This document shows positions 11,926 through 24,386 of a stretch of 64,000 nt of DNA, one piece after another (within the stretch, counting starts at the first letter, position 1; every line of letters starts with the position of its first letter). This DNA comes from Rhizophagus irregularis (lineage: Eukaryota > Glomeromycota > Glomeromycetes > Glomerales > Glomeraceae). The position numbers and the translations under genes were made by a program. The stretch spans positions 4,640,501-4,704,500 of the forward strand of contig NC_089444.1 of assembly GCF_026210795.1 (NCBI RefSeq). Reading direction: 5' to 3'. The notes beneath the pieces are model-generated. The model was not told the origin of the DNA and did no database searches. It saw only the letters and a program-made list of their open reading frames with translations.

Positions 11926-12831
11926 ATGGTTGTTATCGACCGAAAAATTAATTGTTGCTTATTCAAGCTGGTATCAAAATTATATTATTATTATTTTTAG
12001 TAAGATTTCCAGAATTATTTTCTAATACGATATTCTTCATTTGCTGTTTTTAACAAAAATATTTATGGTAACATCATCATCTTTTTTTTACAATATTAAA
12101 AGATATATGAATTGACTAAAGTTATACGTCTTATTATCCTCTTCGCATCAGATAAATCGTTTAGAAATTGTAAGTTCTTCATCATCATTTGTCACTTAGA
12201 ATTTTCTTAATAAATATATTTCTATTATTAGCGTTGGAATTTTCTCGTTCTGCATATTCTATAATTGTTGCTTATGGGTTAATAGCAATTACAGCAGATT
12301 GTACGTTAAGACACGTGCGGTCGTGCGGTATGTAAATAGACAATATCAATTTAAAATTTTTACCCCAAAAAATTTTTTTGTGCTAACTTTATAAATTATT
12401 AGAAAACATCTAAATTGTTATCAATATATTCCAAAGTATTTTACGGAATTGCAGGATTTAACATTTTTAATAGTATAATGATAATTGCTGAAACAATAAC
12501 TTCTGCGATAGAATGTCTGAAATTAGATAATCTTAATGAAATTCGGATCATTCACATTTATGCAAAGATAAATTAATATTTATTCTTCCTGGCTACATTA
12601 TTTTGTCAGTATGTATTATTTCTCTCCCTCTCCCTCTCTCTCTCTCTTTGAAAAACAATAACAAAAAAATCTTTTTATAAAAAATTTGTATTTAATTTAG
12701 GTGTATTTTGCTATGGTAATCTTAACTTACGTATGTAAAATGAAAGATAAAGATGAAATAACAAATCAATATAATTTACAAGTTTTTAAAAATTTTTTGT
12801 TTATAATAATAAATAACATGATTCTATAAGT
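11926..12831 (+). pseudogene. Decayed first copy of the tandem four-TM gene family
   Basis: Exon-like blocks align with the two downstream copies: 11926-about 11997 (MVVIDRKINCCLF), 12103-12169, 12232-12327, from 12403 (SIYSKVFYGI), and from about 12701 (VYFAMVILTYV). Compared with the paralog at 13579, exon one has lost about ten bases, exon three is 96 rather than 95 bases, and exon four hits a stop without the matching donor. These changes break the frame, so it is probably dead. A CT microsatellite lies at about 12620-12650. Confidence 0.6.
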
Positions 12832-13578
12832 TTAATGCCATTAAGACGTATAATACTATTAGATCTTTTCATTATTACTTCTTAATTATGTTTGAAAAAA
12901 AAATAATAATAAAAAAATCGAACAAAAAAAGATAAAATAGACAGAACCTTTACACGCCGACCACTGATCTTTATATGTCAGACGTCAAACAATGATCTGG
13001 TATGCGATTAGAAAATCATGTCAGAAATTTCTGAAGATTCGTATCTGTTGGAAAAAAAAATGAAATATGTTTATTGTACACAAAGCGCAATAAACAATCA
13101 ATTAAACTGAAATTTCCAAGATTATATAGTACGCATTAGTCGCATTACGTACAAGTTTTTGTGCTATATAGGATTTTCACTCACGTGATCGCTCCGGTGA
13201 CATATAATGTGTGACGAATATGATGAATATAATTGAACGCGGCCAGGCGTGACAAATATTTTACAGTCACGTGAATGCATATTTAGTTAGCGAAGTACTT
13301 AATATATCATGTTGGGCTTTCAGCCATATGTGGAAATTTTATAATGTATCACTCTAATGAGAAGATCTTACATAGGATAATTAACATATATATACAATAG
13401 TTTTGTTTACTAAAATTAACTTCATTTTCCCAAGTATCACAAGGATTATAAACTCCGCTTTCAATGAGAATTAGGTAGATCTCAATCAAGGAAAAGAAAT
13501 TATTATTATCATAACATACAACCCTTATAAAGATATCTTTTTTTTTAAAAAAAAAATAAAAAATAAAAAAAAATCAAA

Positions 13579-14389
13579 ATGATTACAATTGATCGAAAAA
13601 ATAGTTGCTGTTTATTCGTTCCGCTAAAAGCTGGTGTCAATATTATATTATTTTTAGTTTTTGTAAGTTTTCCATGTTTTTTTCTAATCAGTTTGATTAA
13701 TTTCTAACAAAAATATTTGAAATTTACAAAATTAAAAGGCTTTTGGACTTTTAAAAGTTACGAGTTATGTTAGATTTCTCATATCGTATGAATCATCTAA
13801 AAACTGTAAGTTCATCGTCTTTTTTTTACTAAGCTGCTCTGAGTTATTATTATTACTAAATTATTTATTATTAGCGATAAACTTCGTTTATAATGTATAT
13901 CCTATAATCGTTGTTTATGGATTAATAGTAATTGTAGCAGCATTTGGGTTGTACGTTACGACTTGTGCGGTATGTAAATAAATGTTAATTTTGTTACTCC
14001 AAAGAGTATATATATATATTTATTTTTTTGATAAATTTTTAGAATACACCTAATATGTTATCAATATATTCCAAAGTATTTTATGGAATTATTGGTTTTT
14101 TCATTTTATATAGTATAATGGAAATTGTTGAAGCAATAACCTTATCTATAGTATGTACAGAACTTTCATACTTATGCGGCCAAAATCATTTGGAAATTAT
14201 TATTCCCGTAAACATTGTTTTAATCATTTTGTCGGTATGTACAGTATTAATAATTGAATTTTTTTCTCTTCTGACAAATTTAAATAAAATATATGTATTT
14301 TATTATAGTTGTATTTTGCTACGGTAATTTCAACCTACGTACGTAAAAGAAAAGACGAATATATAAACCGACCCATTTACGCCTTTTGA
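13579..14389 (+). CDS. Four-TM membrane protein (second copy)
   Basis: Spliced model: 13579-13662, 13739-13805, 13875-13969, 14043-14234, 14309-14389, giving 172 residues. All junctions are GT/AG and keep frame. The start ATG opens MITIDRKNSCC. Hydrophobic segments occur near residues 17-28, 33-46, 55-80, 92-108 and 128-142, ending with a basic tail (YVRKRKDEY). A C-C pair near the N-terminus (SCCLFVPLKAG) is shared with the neighbouring copy. Architecture is tetraspan-like, but I recognise no named family; location in a membrane is inferred. Confidence 0.65.
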
Positions 14390-15948
14390 AAGAAATTTTT
14401 TTTTTATCGTAACAACTTCTTTACTATATCTTGTTTTGTAAATACTGTATATTATATATTCTTTCATATTTATTTCATTTGTTAAAATATATGTAGAATA
14501 TTAGTGAAATATCTAAATTTATTCAATTACTGTACGTTTTAAATTATATCTTTAATATTCAAATAAATGTTAGCCATAAATATATATACATAAATTAAAT
14601 TTATATTGTAATTCAAGAGAAATCTTATTAAACAGACTTCGACTATCTAACGATTGTGATAGTCAGCGCATGTAAGAGTACTGTACCATAAGACGATCGG
14701 AACTTGCTTTGTAACGATCATACCAGAAATTGTAAGACGTTAATAAGTAAATGATAATCCACAAATATTACTTCTACTAATTTAAATCGTTCGAGACTTT
14801 GACGAAAGCTATGTAAATATGTACTTGACTGTCTTGACATGTTTGACAATACCTTTCATGTCTTTCATAATAGACATCTTTATCCAAATAACTTTTTACC
14901 GATCAACCGAATAGGTTAATGTATATGTATATAAGCCAAAGATTATGCGTTTGGTTGAAAGGATCATTATTTTTATATGCTCTCAACACGCTAACAACAT
15001 ACAGTATGTGTGTATTTTTTGACTCGTTTGTTCAATTAATCTTATAAATGACTTTTTCGAGAACTGAAATTCACTTTTACATTTATTATGAACGTTACAT
15101 AATTGACCATTAATAAATATCGTACGTATTATTACTGTGTATAACTCATTTAATTGGCTAGGACAAGCTTGACATAAAAGATATTATAGAAGATAAGTTT
15201 TATATTTATTAGATAATTAATAAAAAAAAAAGTGTAATTTTCTCAATTAGCATCTTTTAAACTGGCCAAAATTAATCATAGTTTTTGATAAATTTTTACC
15301 AGAATTAATGATAATTTGCAATTACCTTTGTTGGTTAAAAACCTAATATGGAATATTAGTAACACAAAGTCACTTTTTTAATTTTACTAACTGAAATTAA
15401 TCAGTAAATTTTCTACCAGAATTAATTAATAATTTCCAATTACTTTATGTCACGTGACCGAAACTTTTTTTGTCGTCTAATTCTGGAATAGTTTTTATAG
15501 TCGTGGATTTGTTGGCATAAAACTTCAAGGTTATAATACTTAGTACGCATTAATAAATTGTCGTCCCTATTTTAGGTAATAATAATTTATCTAATGAATT
15601 GATTATAAATAAGTTGACATGAATTGTAAAAAATAACTTTTTATTATTAGTAATCTCCGTAACTGACCGATTCAGGCCAATCAAATACTGAGTTATTTTT
15701 ATAGGAAAATTTACATATGTTGAATTGTTGATACGCCAAATGATCGACATAGTTTCTAAACCTGGTCAGTCATTTGGGGTGTGATACTTTATTGTTACTT
15801 CTAAGTTTAGAAATTTATTTCGATATATGGGTATATAAATGCAATACAGTTTGATAATGTATAAAAATAACATTTTCGAAAAAAAAAATTATTTCCTCTA
15901 ATTAAGAAAAGAAAATACATTTCAACTAATAACAGATAATAAAAAAAA
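14390..15948. other. Intergenic DNA
   Basis: No gene is seen. The sequence is AT-rich with scattered words similar to other dispersed repeats of the window (for example CCAGAATTAAT and CACGTG). It separates two members of the four-TM array and probably holds the promoter of the third. Confidence 0.5.
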
Positions 15949-16901
15949 ATGGGTTTACAAATGACTAAATGTTGTTTCTGCATTCCGCTGAAAGCTGGCG
16001 TTATAATTATATCATTGCTTTGGCTTGTAAATTTTCCACATTTTTTTCTATCAAGATCAATAGCAATTGAATTTTATTTTAACAATACATTCAAAATTAT
16101 TTTTATTATTTTGTTTTTTTTTATGTCGTTTTAAAAGTTCGGAGGATTATCCTTAACTATATTCGGAGTCTTGAACTTTATCCTGTATGTGAAGAATAAA
16201 GAATCAAAAGGAGCTTGTAAGCCTTTTATTTTAATTCCGCTCAAAATTATTTTTTTTTTTTAAAAAAAAAAATATATAAAATATTTATTTCAGCAAAGGA
16301 ATACTCTACTGCCGCTACATTTGTTTTCATAATGGTTGTCATTTATACATTTATTACACTCGTAGCAGCATTTGGATTGTACGCTGCAATTTTTTCGGTA
16401 TGTAATAGAAGATTTTAAAAGAATTTTCTCTTTTTAGAATGAAATTAAACTAAAACTTAACATAATTTTATTTAGAAAAAGTATAGAATGTTGAAATTGT
16501 ACTCTATATTTGGTTACATCATAGTAGGACTTCAAGTTATAATAAGTACATCAGTAATTGTTAGTTCAATAATTTCAAATGGTGGATGTGCAAATTATTC
16601 AGGAGAAAATTCGTATGTATGTAATCAAATAAGTTCCTATAAATTACCATACGATATTGTTTCTGGAATTTGTTTAATTCTTTTATCGGTACGTATTAAT
16701 TTAAATATTTTTTCTTTTTTTGAGAAAAAAATTATTTTTTATGAACTAAAATATATTTATTTTCTATTATGATATTAGGTATACTTTTCTTTAGTAATTT
16801 CAGCTTATGCACGTAGAAAAAAGGAAAAAGAAATAGCAGTTATTAGTTATTTAAATGAATCACCCGATCAAACTAACCATAATTTAGTAGTTGCAAATTA
16901 A
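15949..16901 (+). CDS. Four-TM membrane protein (third copy)
   Basis: Spliced model: 15949-16026, 16138-16216, 16294-16397, 16476-16688, 16779-16901, giving 198 residues with all GT/AG junctions in frame. The protein opens MGLQMTKCCFCIPLKAG, followed by hydrophobic segments, a loop with three Cys (GGCANYSG, YVCNQ), and a polar tail after SAYARRKKEKE. Exon count, intron phases and the motif LVAAFGLY match the copy at 13579-14389 (IVAAFGLY). The order of membrane segments and the Cys-bearing loop between the last two resemble tetraspan proteins. Function unknown. Confidence 0.7.
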
Positions 16902-17700
16902 AAAAGATACATATTTTTGTATTTTCTCTAAATTTCTGCGGTATTATAATGAGATAAAACATTAAGCATTTAATGCGGGTCAGGGTGCCGAATGTTTAGA
17001 ATATTTAATAATTAATAAAACAGAGATCATATCAGATATTGTTTTTAGATTATTTATATATATACTGTATATAAATTCTTGTTTCAACTTGCATAAGCCG
17101 AGATCAACATGTCTTATAAAGGACACAGCCACACAGCCTCCGGTTAATAATCAAACGTAATAATTAATTCCAAGACTGGTTAATCAAATAACTTAACCCT
17201 AAATTAATAAAGAAAAAAAAGAAAAGAGCGACAGAAAAAAAATTGAAATAAAAAAATACTAGTGAAAACAAACAAGTAATTTTATTTCGTTACCTGCGCT
17301 GTTATGAGGAAATAAGAGACTGTAATTAAAAATCATGATTTAGCCATTGCGTCATCTAAATTTTATTTGTCCGCTAGTAAACCGGTCTGGATTATCATCA
17401 TCCCAGGGTGAAAAAATTAGTAAACCATCACATTATAGTGACATTAAAGATTCCTGGTTCTTGTAGATCATTTATTAATATAAATTCTCATGCGATTCTA
17501 ATTTTATTTCCGTTCTTTGTTTCTTTTTTAAATCTTTCTCTCTCTTCACAAAAATAATATTATCTGTTATTTGAAATTGCTAGTTTTCGTTTCATTTATT
17601 CATTAATTCATTAATGTAAAATTCAATTAATTATACGTTCCCTAAATCTATCACATGCATTTTTTTATATCGCGGTAATTATTTAATGAGATAGCAAGAT
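16902..17700. other. Intergenic DNA
   Basis: No gene is seen. The first bases are presumably the 3' UTR of the upstream four-TM gene; the rest is AT-rich with short A and CT runs. Confidence 0.5.
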
Positions 17701-17709
17701 ATATTTTAT

Positions 17710-18395
17710 TGGGTTACGGTACATTTCGCCGAAGCTATTTCGCCGAAAATGATAGAAATGATAGCGATTATCACTTTATAAAAATATCAATCGCGCAATG
17801 AAAATAAAAAATTTCTTTCTGATTTACACTCGAATATACAAATGACAAATGTATAAAATAAAACTTAGATGTTGAATAATACCTTCGATTCTTGATTGAG
17901 TACTTTAATATTTTCATTTTTTAGTTTCTATTTTACATTCTTTTGCCACGTCACCTATTTTTGCGATAAAAATAAAAGTTAAATAAATGTTTAAACAAAA
18001 AATTCTTTTTATTCTTAAGTGTCTTTTCTTCTATGATATTATCACTTTAGCATTCAAGTAACTGATATTAAACGTTAAGCAATAAATAAATAACTTTATT
18101 TTCTTAAAAACATTTATTCAGTAAAAATGATTAATATATTTATTATAAACAACAAGACAAATTTAATAAAAATTAGCTAATTCAAAATTTTTCTAGAAAA
18201 GATTTCTTCATATATTTATTATAAAACAATAAAATAAACAAACGTAATAAATAATGCTTCGGCAAATGTCCATCCAGAAATAAACCATTCGGCGAAATGG
18301 CTTCGGCGAAATGGAATTCGGTGAAATGGGTTTCGGAGAAACATCCCTCTGGCGAAATGTCCCTTTGGCGCGGCGAAACAGTACAAGAGGATATA
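17710..18395. repeat. Inverted-repeat element with TTTCGCCGAA minisatellite arms
   Basis: The left arm (17718-17750) has ACATTTCGCCGAAGCTATTT. The right arm (about 18265-18385) carries many inverse copies of the TTTCGCCGAA core, such as CGGCGAAATGG and CGGTGAAATGG. Between them is AT-rich DNA without coding signal. A related array of GTCGGTGAAATG words lies at 28970-29065. This looks like a family of minisatellite-bearing repeats. Confidence 0.5.
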
Positions 18396-19164
18396 CCACA
18401 AATAAGCGAACTCGTAATAGTGCTCAAAATAAACAAGTAACACAAACAACAGTGAATGATTTACTTGGTATTTATTAGGATTTCAAATTTTTCCAATTAT
18501 AAATTTTAACATTTAAAATACATGATTTTTCAAGATAAAATTCCAAAAAAAACAAAGTCTCTAAAAAGAATATTCAAAAAAACAAAACTGCACAAGAGGA
18601 TATAGTAGATTATTTAGCTGGTACTTATATAAATTGATTAGAAAATCTTTTTCAATTTATTATATTCATTATATTTTTTCTTTTTCAAAGCTAGAACGTC
18701 AATTTCATCTCAGCAAGATATTAATAGTGGGAGAAATAATACTATTTATAATTTGCTAATGAAACAGATTCAGGTACCTTTATAATTCTAATTTATTATT
18801 GTATTGTATTTGTTTTCTCATAATGAATAAAAAGAAATCAAATAATAAACCAATTACTTTTAATGTTATTGAATTGAATTTTTTATTAAATTTGATAACA
18901 TATTATTCTTTTTTTTGCAATTTCAATTCTAATTCGTTCATTCTTAAATTCCATTCTTGACCTTTCTCTTTCATATGCCCACCTTTCCTTTTCAACTTCT
19001 ATTCATTCCTTTTCTATTTCCATTTTTTTTTCCAAAATCCTTTCTCTTGTTTACTCATTTCAGCTATTGCTACAGCCATAACTTCAACATTATTTTTGGG
19101 TTTTTGTTTTTTACAATTTTCCTTTTTAATTTCAATTTCTTCTTCAATACCAGTACCTGTTTCT

Positions 19165-19600
19165 TATGGCAAGCCACTCTGGTCAAAAGTGTGCCGCATT
19201 TTGCGGCAGGTGCGCCTGTTTTTAGGCGCCTGATGCGTTAAGTGCGGCAGGTACACCTATTTTTAGGCGCCTGAGTGCGGCAGGTGCACATAGTTTTTAG
19301 GCGCCTGATGCGCAGGATGCGCCTGGTTTTAGGCGCCTGAGGCGCCTAAGTGCGGCAGTTGCTCCTGATTGCAGCAGGTGCGCCTGTTTTTAGGCGCCTA
19401 ATTGCGGCAGGTGCAGCAGATTGCGGCAGGTGCGCCTGTTTTTTGTTCCTTTTCGATCATAGGCTTTTTTTGGAAATAAGCATCTTTTGAGCTTTTAGCA
19501 TAGATCTACGTACATTGCCAGATTAATTTAATAATTTGATAAAAATAGTAAGTTAAGCTTTTTTTTGGTTCAAACTCGTTCCAATGGATTGGATGTTGTT
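19165..19600 (+). repeat. Left terminal inverted repeat of the 4.38 kb element
   Basis: The arm consists of a short tip, a minisatellite of AGGCGCCTGA/GCGGCAGGTGCGCCTG words (19195-19440), then a unique stretch with GAGCTTTTAGCATAGATCTA and CCAATGGATTGGATGTTG. It is matched in inverse order by 23160-23549. Confidence 0.8.
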
Positions 19601-20895
19601 CTATCCTTGGAATTATCACCAGACTTGTGGTTTGTGTGATGATCTCTTTTTATCCTGCTATAGTTATTATAATACTATTTTTAAATGTTTAGTTTATTTC
19701 AAAAAATTCAAAATTTATTACAAATCTTATCTACTGTTTAAATTTTCATGATTTATATATGAGCATAAAGAAGTAGTCTTTCCTAGTTAATATTACCTTC
19801 AGTTAATCTCAGTTTATTAAACAAAAATAGAAATAATTGCATAAAATTTTTATAAATCACTAATTATTTTGTGTAGCATATATACTACTGTACAATTATA
19901 TAATCCATGGTTTTGTATAAATGTAGCAAATTAATAGAAATTACTCAGCTTGCTCAAATATAGCATTGGTATTGAAAATTTTAGTTAACCAAAGTCATGT
20001 ACTATAAATATTTATACTAGCCCTGCTTATCCGATTCTAGTGTAATTAATTTTAGCAAATTAAAATTGAGTATAAAATCATATTCAATTTTTTCTTTTTA
20101 TTTTCAACCGATCATGTTAAAGCTGTATTGCATTTTAAAATTTCGGAATACACAGATCATCAATTTTCTTCAGTTGTTGTTCCAATTTTTAAAAATTTTG
20201 AAAAAAATCAAATGGAAGTAAACAGGGCTACTGTCTAGAATTGCATATAGTATTCCCTTTTCACAAAGCAGTAACCCTACCTATGATAAAAATAGTTTAC
20301 TAACTTTAGCATTGCCTCAAAATTAATCTCTATTTTATTTTTATTTCATTTTAATAATTATGTTATCAATATTAATCTCGTTTTTTCTTGTAAAATAAAA
20401 TTTCTGTCTTTAAAAACCTTACTTAACAAAAAATTTATAATATATTAAAGGGTTTAAATTTTATATGCAGGTGCATTGCAACGCACCCTTTATAATATCT
20501 CATATATAAAAGTCAAAAATACCATTCAAACCATACTTTAGTCTTAAAGTAAAGTTGTAGGGCAAGCAAAAATACGCATAGTACGTGTCTTTTGAAAGCT
20601 TTATAATATGTACATAAAGTTTATGCGACGTTTATTCAAACATCAGAAAATTTAACGATGTCACGTGATAATAAATGATCGACATATTTACTATGAGAAA
20701 ATTACCAAAAAGGGGGCGCGTTGCTACGCACGCGTAAAAATGTTTTTTCCTATATTAAATTACTATTAAATTATTATGTTTAACAAAAAATAATTTTTTT
20801 TTTACAAATACTTTTATTAAAAAATAATTTTTTTAGCATATTTTTAAATTTTATAACTTATAATATAGTAATAATATTAAAAAAAATAATTTATA

Positions 20896-22440
20896 CCCTA
20901 TAAAAAAATTGGATACGTTTTTTATAAAGTTTTTATACGATTTTTTTTCCTTAGAAATAACGTATCATAATAGGATACGGGAAAATGCACAATTCCGTAT
21001 CACTAAAAATATGGTTTGGATACGGAATTTGCACGGGATTTATATGGAATTTACATGATTTGATCACTGATTTTATCACGGAATTTATACGATTTGGTCA
21101 CTGAATTTACTATTTGTATTACAGTTTACTATAATTGTATTTACATAAATCTAATTTTACTTTATTAAATTAAATAAAAAATAAAAAATAACAAAGTACA
21201 AATACATTATGAAAATTCCCTCCTTATTAAAACCAACTATTGCAACCAAAATTATCTATAAGTTCAGGTTCATTTGGAGTCAAATAACCTAAAAGAACAA
21301 AAAAAAAGATTGGAAACAAAACCCCATATAGTATCTGCAATCGTCCAAGTCACCAAAGGTCAGCATTCCTACAAAAAAAGAAAGAGAACTCCAGAATGTC
21401 TGACCTACATAAAAGAAAAGAATTATGAGGCGTCTATTGAAAAAAGAAACCAAAACAACAAAATAAATCCAAAACTGACCTACAAAAAAAAGAAGACTCT
21501 GAAGCAACAAAACTGAAACAACCTACAAAAAGAAAAGAATCTGAACCCAACTTACAAAAAAACAAGAAAATTTGAACTGACCTAAAAAAAGAAAAAAAAT
21601 CCTGAATCATCCTACAAAAAAAAAGGACTCCCAAACTGATCTACAAAAAAGAAAAAAGAAACTGAATATTCTCACAAAAAAAAATCTGCTGGCCTATGAA
21701 ATTAAATATAAATAAAAAAGAAAGAATAAACCAAAAAAATATTTTTTTAAAAAGAGGGGTAACGAAGTTAGGAAAGTTAAAAAAAAATTTTTTTTTAAAG
21801 GGAGGACGTCAAAGTTAGAAAAATAAAAAATTTTTTATAAAGAGGAAATAGAAATAGAAAGAAGAATTTTTTTTAAAAAAAAAGAGTGGGAATAAAAGAA
21901 AAAATTTTTTTTTAAGGGAGTGACGAAAAAAAAATTTTTTCAAAGGAGTGACGAAAAAAAAATTTTTTTCAAAGGAGAGTGACGAAAAAAAAATTTTTTT
22001 AAAGTGAGGTACGAAAAAAAAAATTATTTTTAGAGAGTGACGAAGAAAGAAAAATTTAGAAAAAATAACAAAAATAAGACAAAGAGAAAGAGAAAGGAAA
22101 GGAAAGACAGAAAGGAAGATCGGAAGATCAAACTCATCAAAGTAAGGGTTTATATAAAAACAAAAAACGTATCATAACAAAACAATAAACAATCATGTGA
22201 TCTCGTGTTATGATACGGATTTTTGTAAAATTATCTTCTAAAAATATTAAGTTTAAAAATTCCGTATACATTCCGCATGATTAATTTTTTCCGTATACAT
22301 TTCTTATACATTAGTTTTTTTAAAAAATGTTCAAAAATGAATTGCTTATTAAATATACAGAATTTGTATACGGAATCTATAGAAACGTACAAAAAATGTA
22401 TACAAAACGTATCCTTTCCGTATACATATTTCTTATAGGG
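20896..22440. mobile_element. Inverted-repeat element with CCCTATAA ends, nested in the 4.38 kb element
   Basis: The left end reads CCCTATAAAAAAATTGGATACG; the right end is an imperfect inverse, finishing TTTCTTATAGGG. Both sub-terminal regions are full of CGTATCC and CCGTATACA words. ATA borders both ends as a possible 3 bp target duplication. The inside is a low-complexity A-rich region without a plausible gene. Confidence 0.5.
21290..22040. repeat. A-rich degenerate tandem repeats
   Basis: From 21290 to about 21700, degenerate units contain CCTACAAAAAAAAG with spacing near 40 bases. From about 21890 to 22030 a tighter tandem of about 30 bp repeats GAGTGACGAAAAAAAAATTT four to five times. 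Apparent ORFs here are consequences of the repeat. Confidence 0.6.
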
Positions 22441-23159
22441 ATATAACTAATTAATAAAGATACTGTCTGTACCTTTGACTTTTTTTTTTTTAACTAAATG
22501 TTATAAAATAATATTAAACTGACACATTTTTACTTATATATTTTAAACTATTTTTATCACGGTGCAGGATTACTGCATATCCAATTTCATAAGACCTGGA
22601 TATTTTACTAGAAATAAAAAAAATTCCTATCTTAGAACCCGGGTAATTTATAAACTCCTAATAATTTAATAATTATAAAATCTTGTATTAATATGATTAA
22701 TAATAATAACAAACATGAAAGACCTTTTTGTGATTATTGTATTTAGTTGTTAGTTTTTTCAATTTTTTTGTTCATGTATTTATTTTACATCAAAAGATGG
22801 TATGTTGAGACTGAATTTCTAAAAAGTCAAAATCTTTTATTTAACTAGTATGTAATCAAAAGGTAATAGAATTCTTATTGTAAAATTGCATATGAAGTTT
22901 AAAAATAAATTTTACTTGTTTCACTATACAAATATATTTAAAAAGAAAACTAAAAATACCAATTATAAAAGAAAGACAATGAAATTATTCAAGATTATAA
23001 GCAAAAAAAAATTTAAAAAAATAAAAATAAAACAAAAATAAATGATACAATGGATAATCCATTAAGATAAAAATTTTTTTATATGTTTATATTCATAATT
23101 ATTTTGAACATTTAATTTAATAAAATTTAGTTGGTTGAAAAAAAAGTGATAATTTCAAG

Positions 23160-23549
23160 GATAAAACAACATCCGATCCATTGGAACAAGTTTGAACCAA
23201 AAAAAGCTTAACTTTACTATTTTTATCAGATTATTAAATTAATTTGGCAATGTACGTAGATCTATGCTAAAAGCTCAGAAGATGCTTATTTCCAAAAAAA
23301 ACCTATGAACAAAAAACAGGCGCACCTGCCGCAATCTGCTGCACCTGCCGCAATTAGGCGCCTAAAAACAGGCGCATCTGCTGCAATCAGGAGCAACTGC
23401 CGCACTTAGGCGCCTCAGGCGCCTAAAACCAGGCGCATCCTGCGCATCAGGCGCCTAAAAACTATGTGCACCTGCCGCACTCAGGCGCCTAAAAACAGGT
23501 GCACCTGCCGCAAAATGCAGCACACTTTTGACCAGTGCGGCTTGCCATA
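23160..23549 (-). repeat. Right terminal inverted repeat of the 4.38 kb element
   Basis: Inverse of the left arm with a few substitutions and short gaps. For example, the left arm has GAAAATGTGTGCCGC-like text where the right arm, inverted, has GTGTGCTGC. The arms have diverged slightly, so the insertion is not brand new. Confidence 0.8.
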
Positions 23550-24386
23550 GTTTCTTTGTTTGCCAAAAACTGAAGGACTTATATTTTCACGTATTCCAAA
23601 GATCATATCCATTTTAAAGTAGATTCATACTTCTTTGTTAACCTAGCAAGTTTACCTTAAATATAAATAATTAAAAATGTTAATAATTTAATATGAATAA
23701 ATAAAAGAAGTAAAAAAACATTTACTTTTAATTGCATTTGACTCTTTATTAGGTAGAACACTCTTTGCCATATCATTATTAAACTTTGACTTGTTTCCTT
23801 TAGACCAAGCTGAGTAATTTTCTTGGATATAGTCAAGTAAAACCTTGATTTCATCATGTTTCCATTTACTCCCAGATCTTTCATTAGAAGGATCTTGATT
23901 TTGATCATAATCTTCTTCTTCTTCCACCTCACCCTCATCCTTTTTATCCTAAAATAATTAATAAACTTTTTAATATCTCTCTTGTAATTAAAAATTCTAA
24001 AATATATACTTACCTGTTCTATTTCAAGTGGACTTAAATTCAAGTTTTGTTGTTGAAAAGAAGTATTAGTTAAACTATATAATTGAGAATCATATTGCTG
24101 TTGTGCTGTTGAGAAAGAGTGTGTTGTTGCTGGAAAAAATTATATTGCAACTGGGGAAGGGGAAGAACATGTTGAGAAAGAACTTGTTGCTGCTGAGGGA
24201 TAGGAAGAGCCTGCTGTTGCTGCTGTTCCGTAAGAACCGGCTTGGGCAAAATTAAGCGTGAAGTTGTACTAGTTAAACGCGTAAGTACTTTTTTCTTTGA
24301 AGGTCTATGAGCGCCAGCAAAGTCAGTATTAGAAGTATAGCGCGTTTAGTAGAAGTTTTCCCTTTACTTTGTACTTGCAGATTCAT

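Larger units (their letters stand above)
19165..23549. mobile_element. 4.38 kb element with about 400 bp GC-rich terminal inverted repeats
   Basis: The ends are inverted copies: TATGGCAAGCC at 19165 and its inverse ending at 23549. Similarity continues inward for about 400-450 bases, to near 19600 and 23160. The outer 280 bases of each arm are GC-rich and built from repeated GCGGCAGGTGCGCCTG and TTTTTAGGCGCCTGA words. GTTTCT (or GTTTCTT) occurs on both sides, at 19159-19164 and 23550-23555, as a 6-7 bp target duplication. No transposase ORF is visible, so it is non-autonomous. The interior holds a second inverted-repeat element (20896-22440). Superfamily uncertain. Confidence 0.8.
18886..24386 (-). 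pseudogene. Myb/SANT-like (trihelix type) DNA-binding protein gene, split by a transposable element
   Basis: Read on the minus strand from ATG 24386: a basic opening (MNLQVQSKGKTSTKRA), a Gln-rich stretch (24040-24240), then an acidic stretch and a trihelix/SANT pattern (SKWKHDEIKVLLDYI, then MAKSVLPNKESNAIK). Introns at about 23950-24010 and 23656-23725 splice in frame; after the second the text resumes as SKLARLTKKYESTLKW, as expected for this fold. Reading stops at 23550, where an element is inserted, and continues at 19164 (TGTGIEEEIEIKKEN, then a coiled-coil-like charged region) to a TAA at 18886-18888. At least two frameshifts and several nonsense codons lie outside the insertion, so the gene is dead. 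Such proteins in Glomeromycotina are often transposon-related; that link is an inference. Confidence 0.7.

Noticed and set aside
18182-18449. Three overlapping minus-strand ORFs
   Set aside because: They result from the CGGCGAAATGG minisatellite, which is open in several frames.
21274-21634. Overlapping Lys-rich and Phe-rich ORFs on both strands
   Set aside because: They are translations of an A-rich degenerate tandem repeat inside a transposable element and have no protein character.
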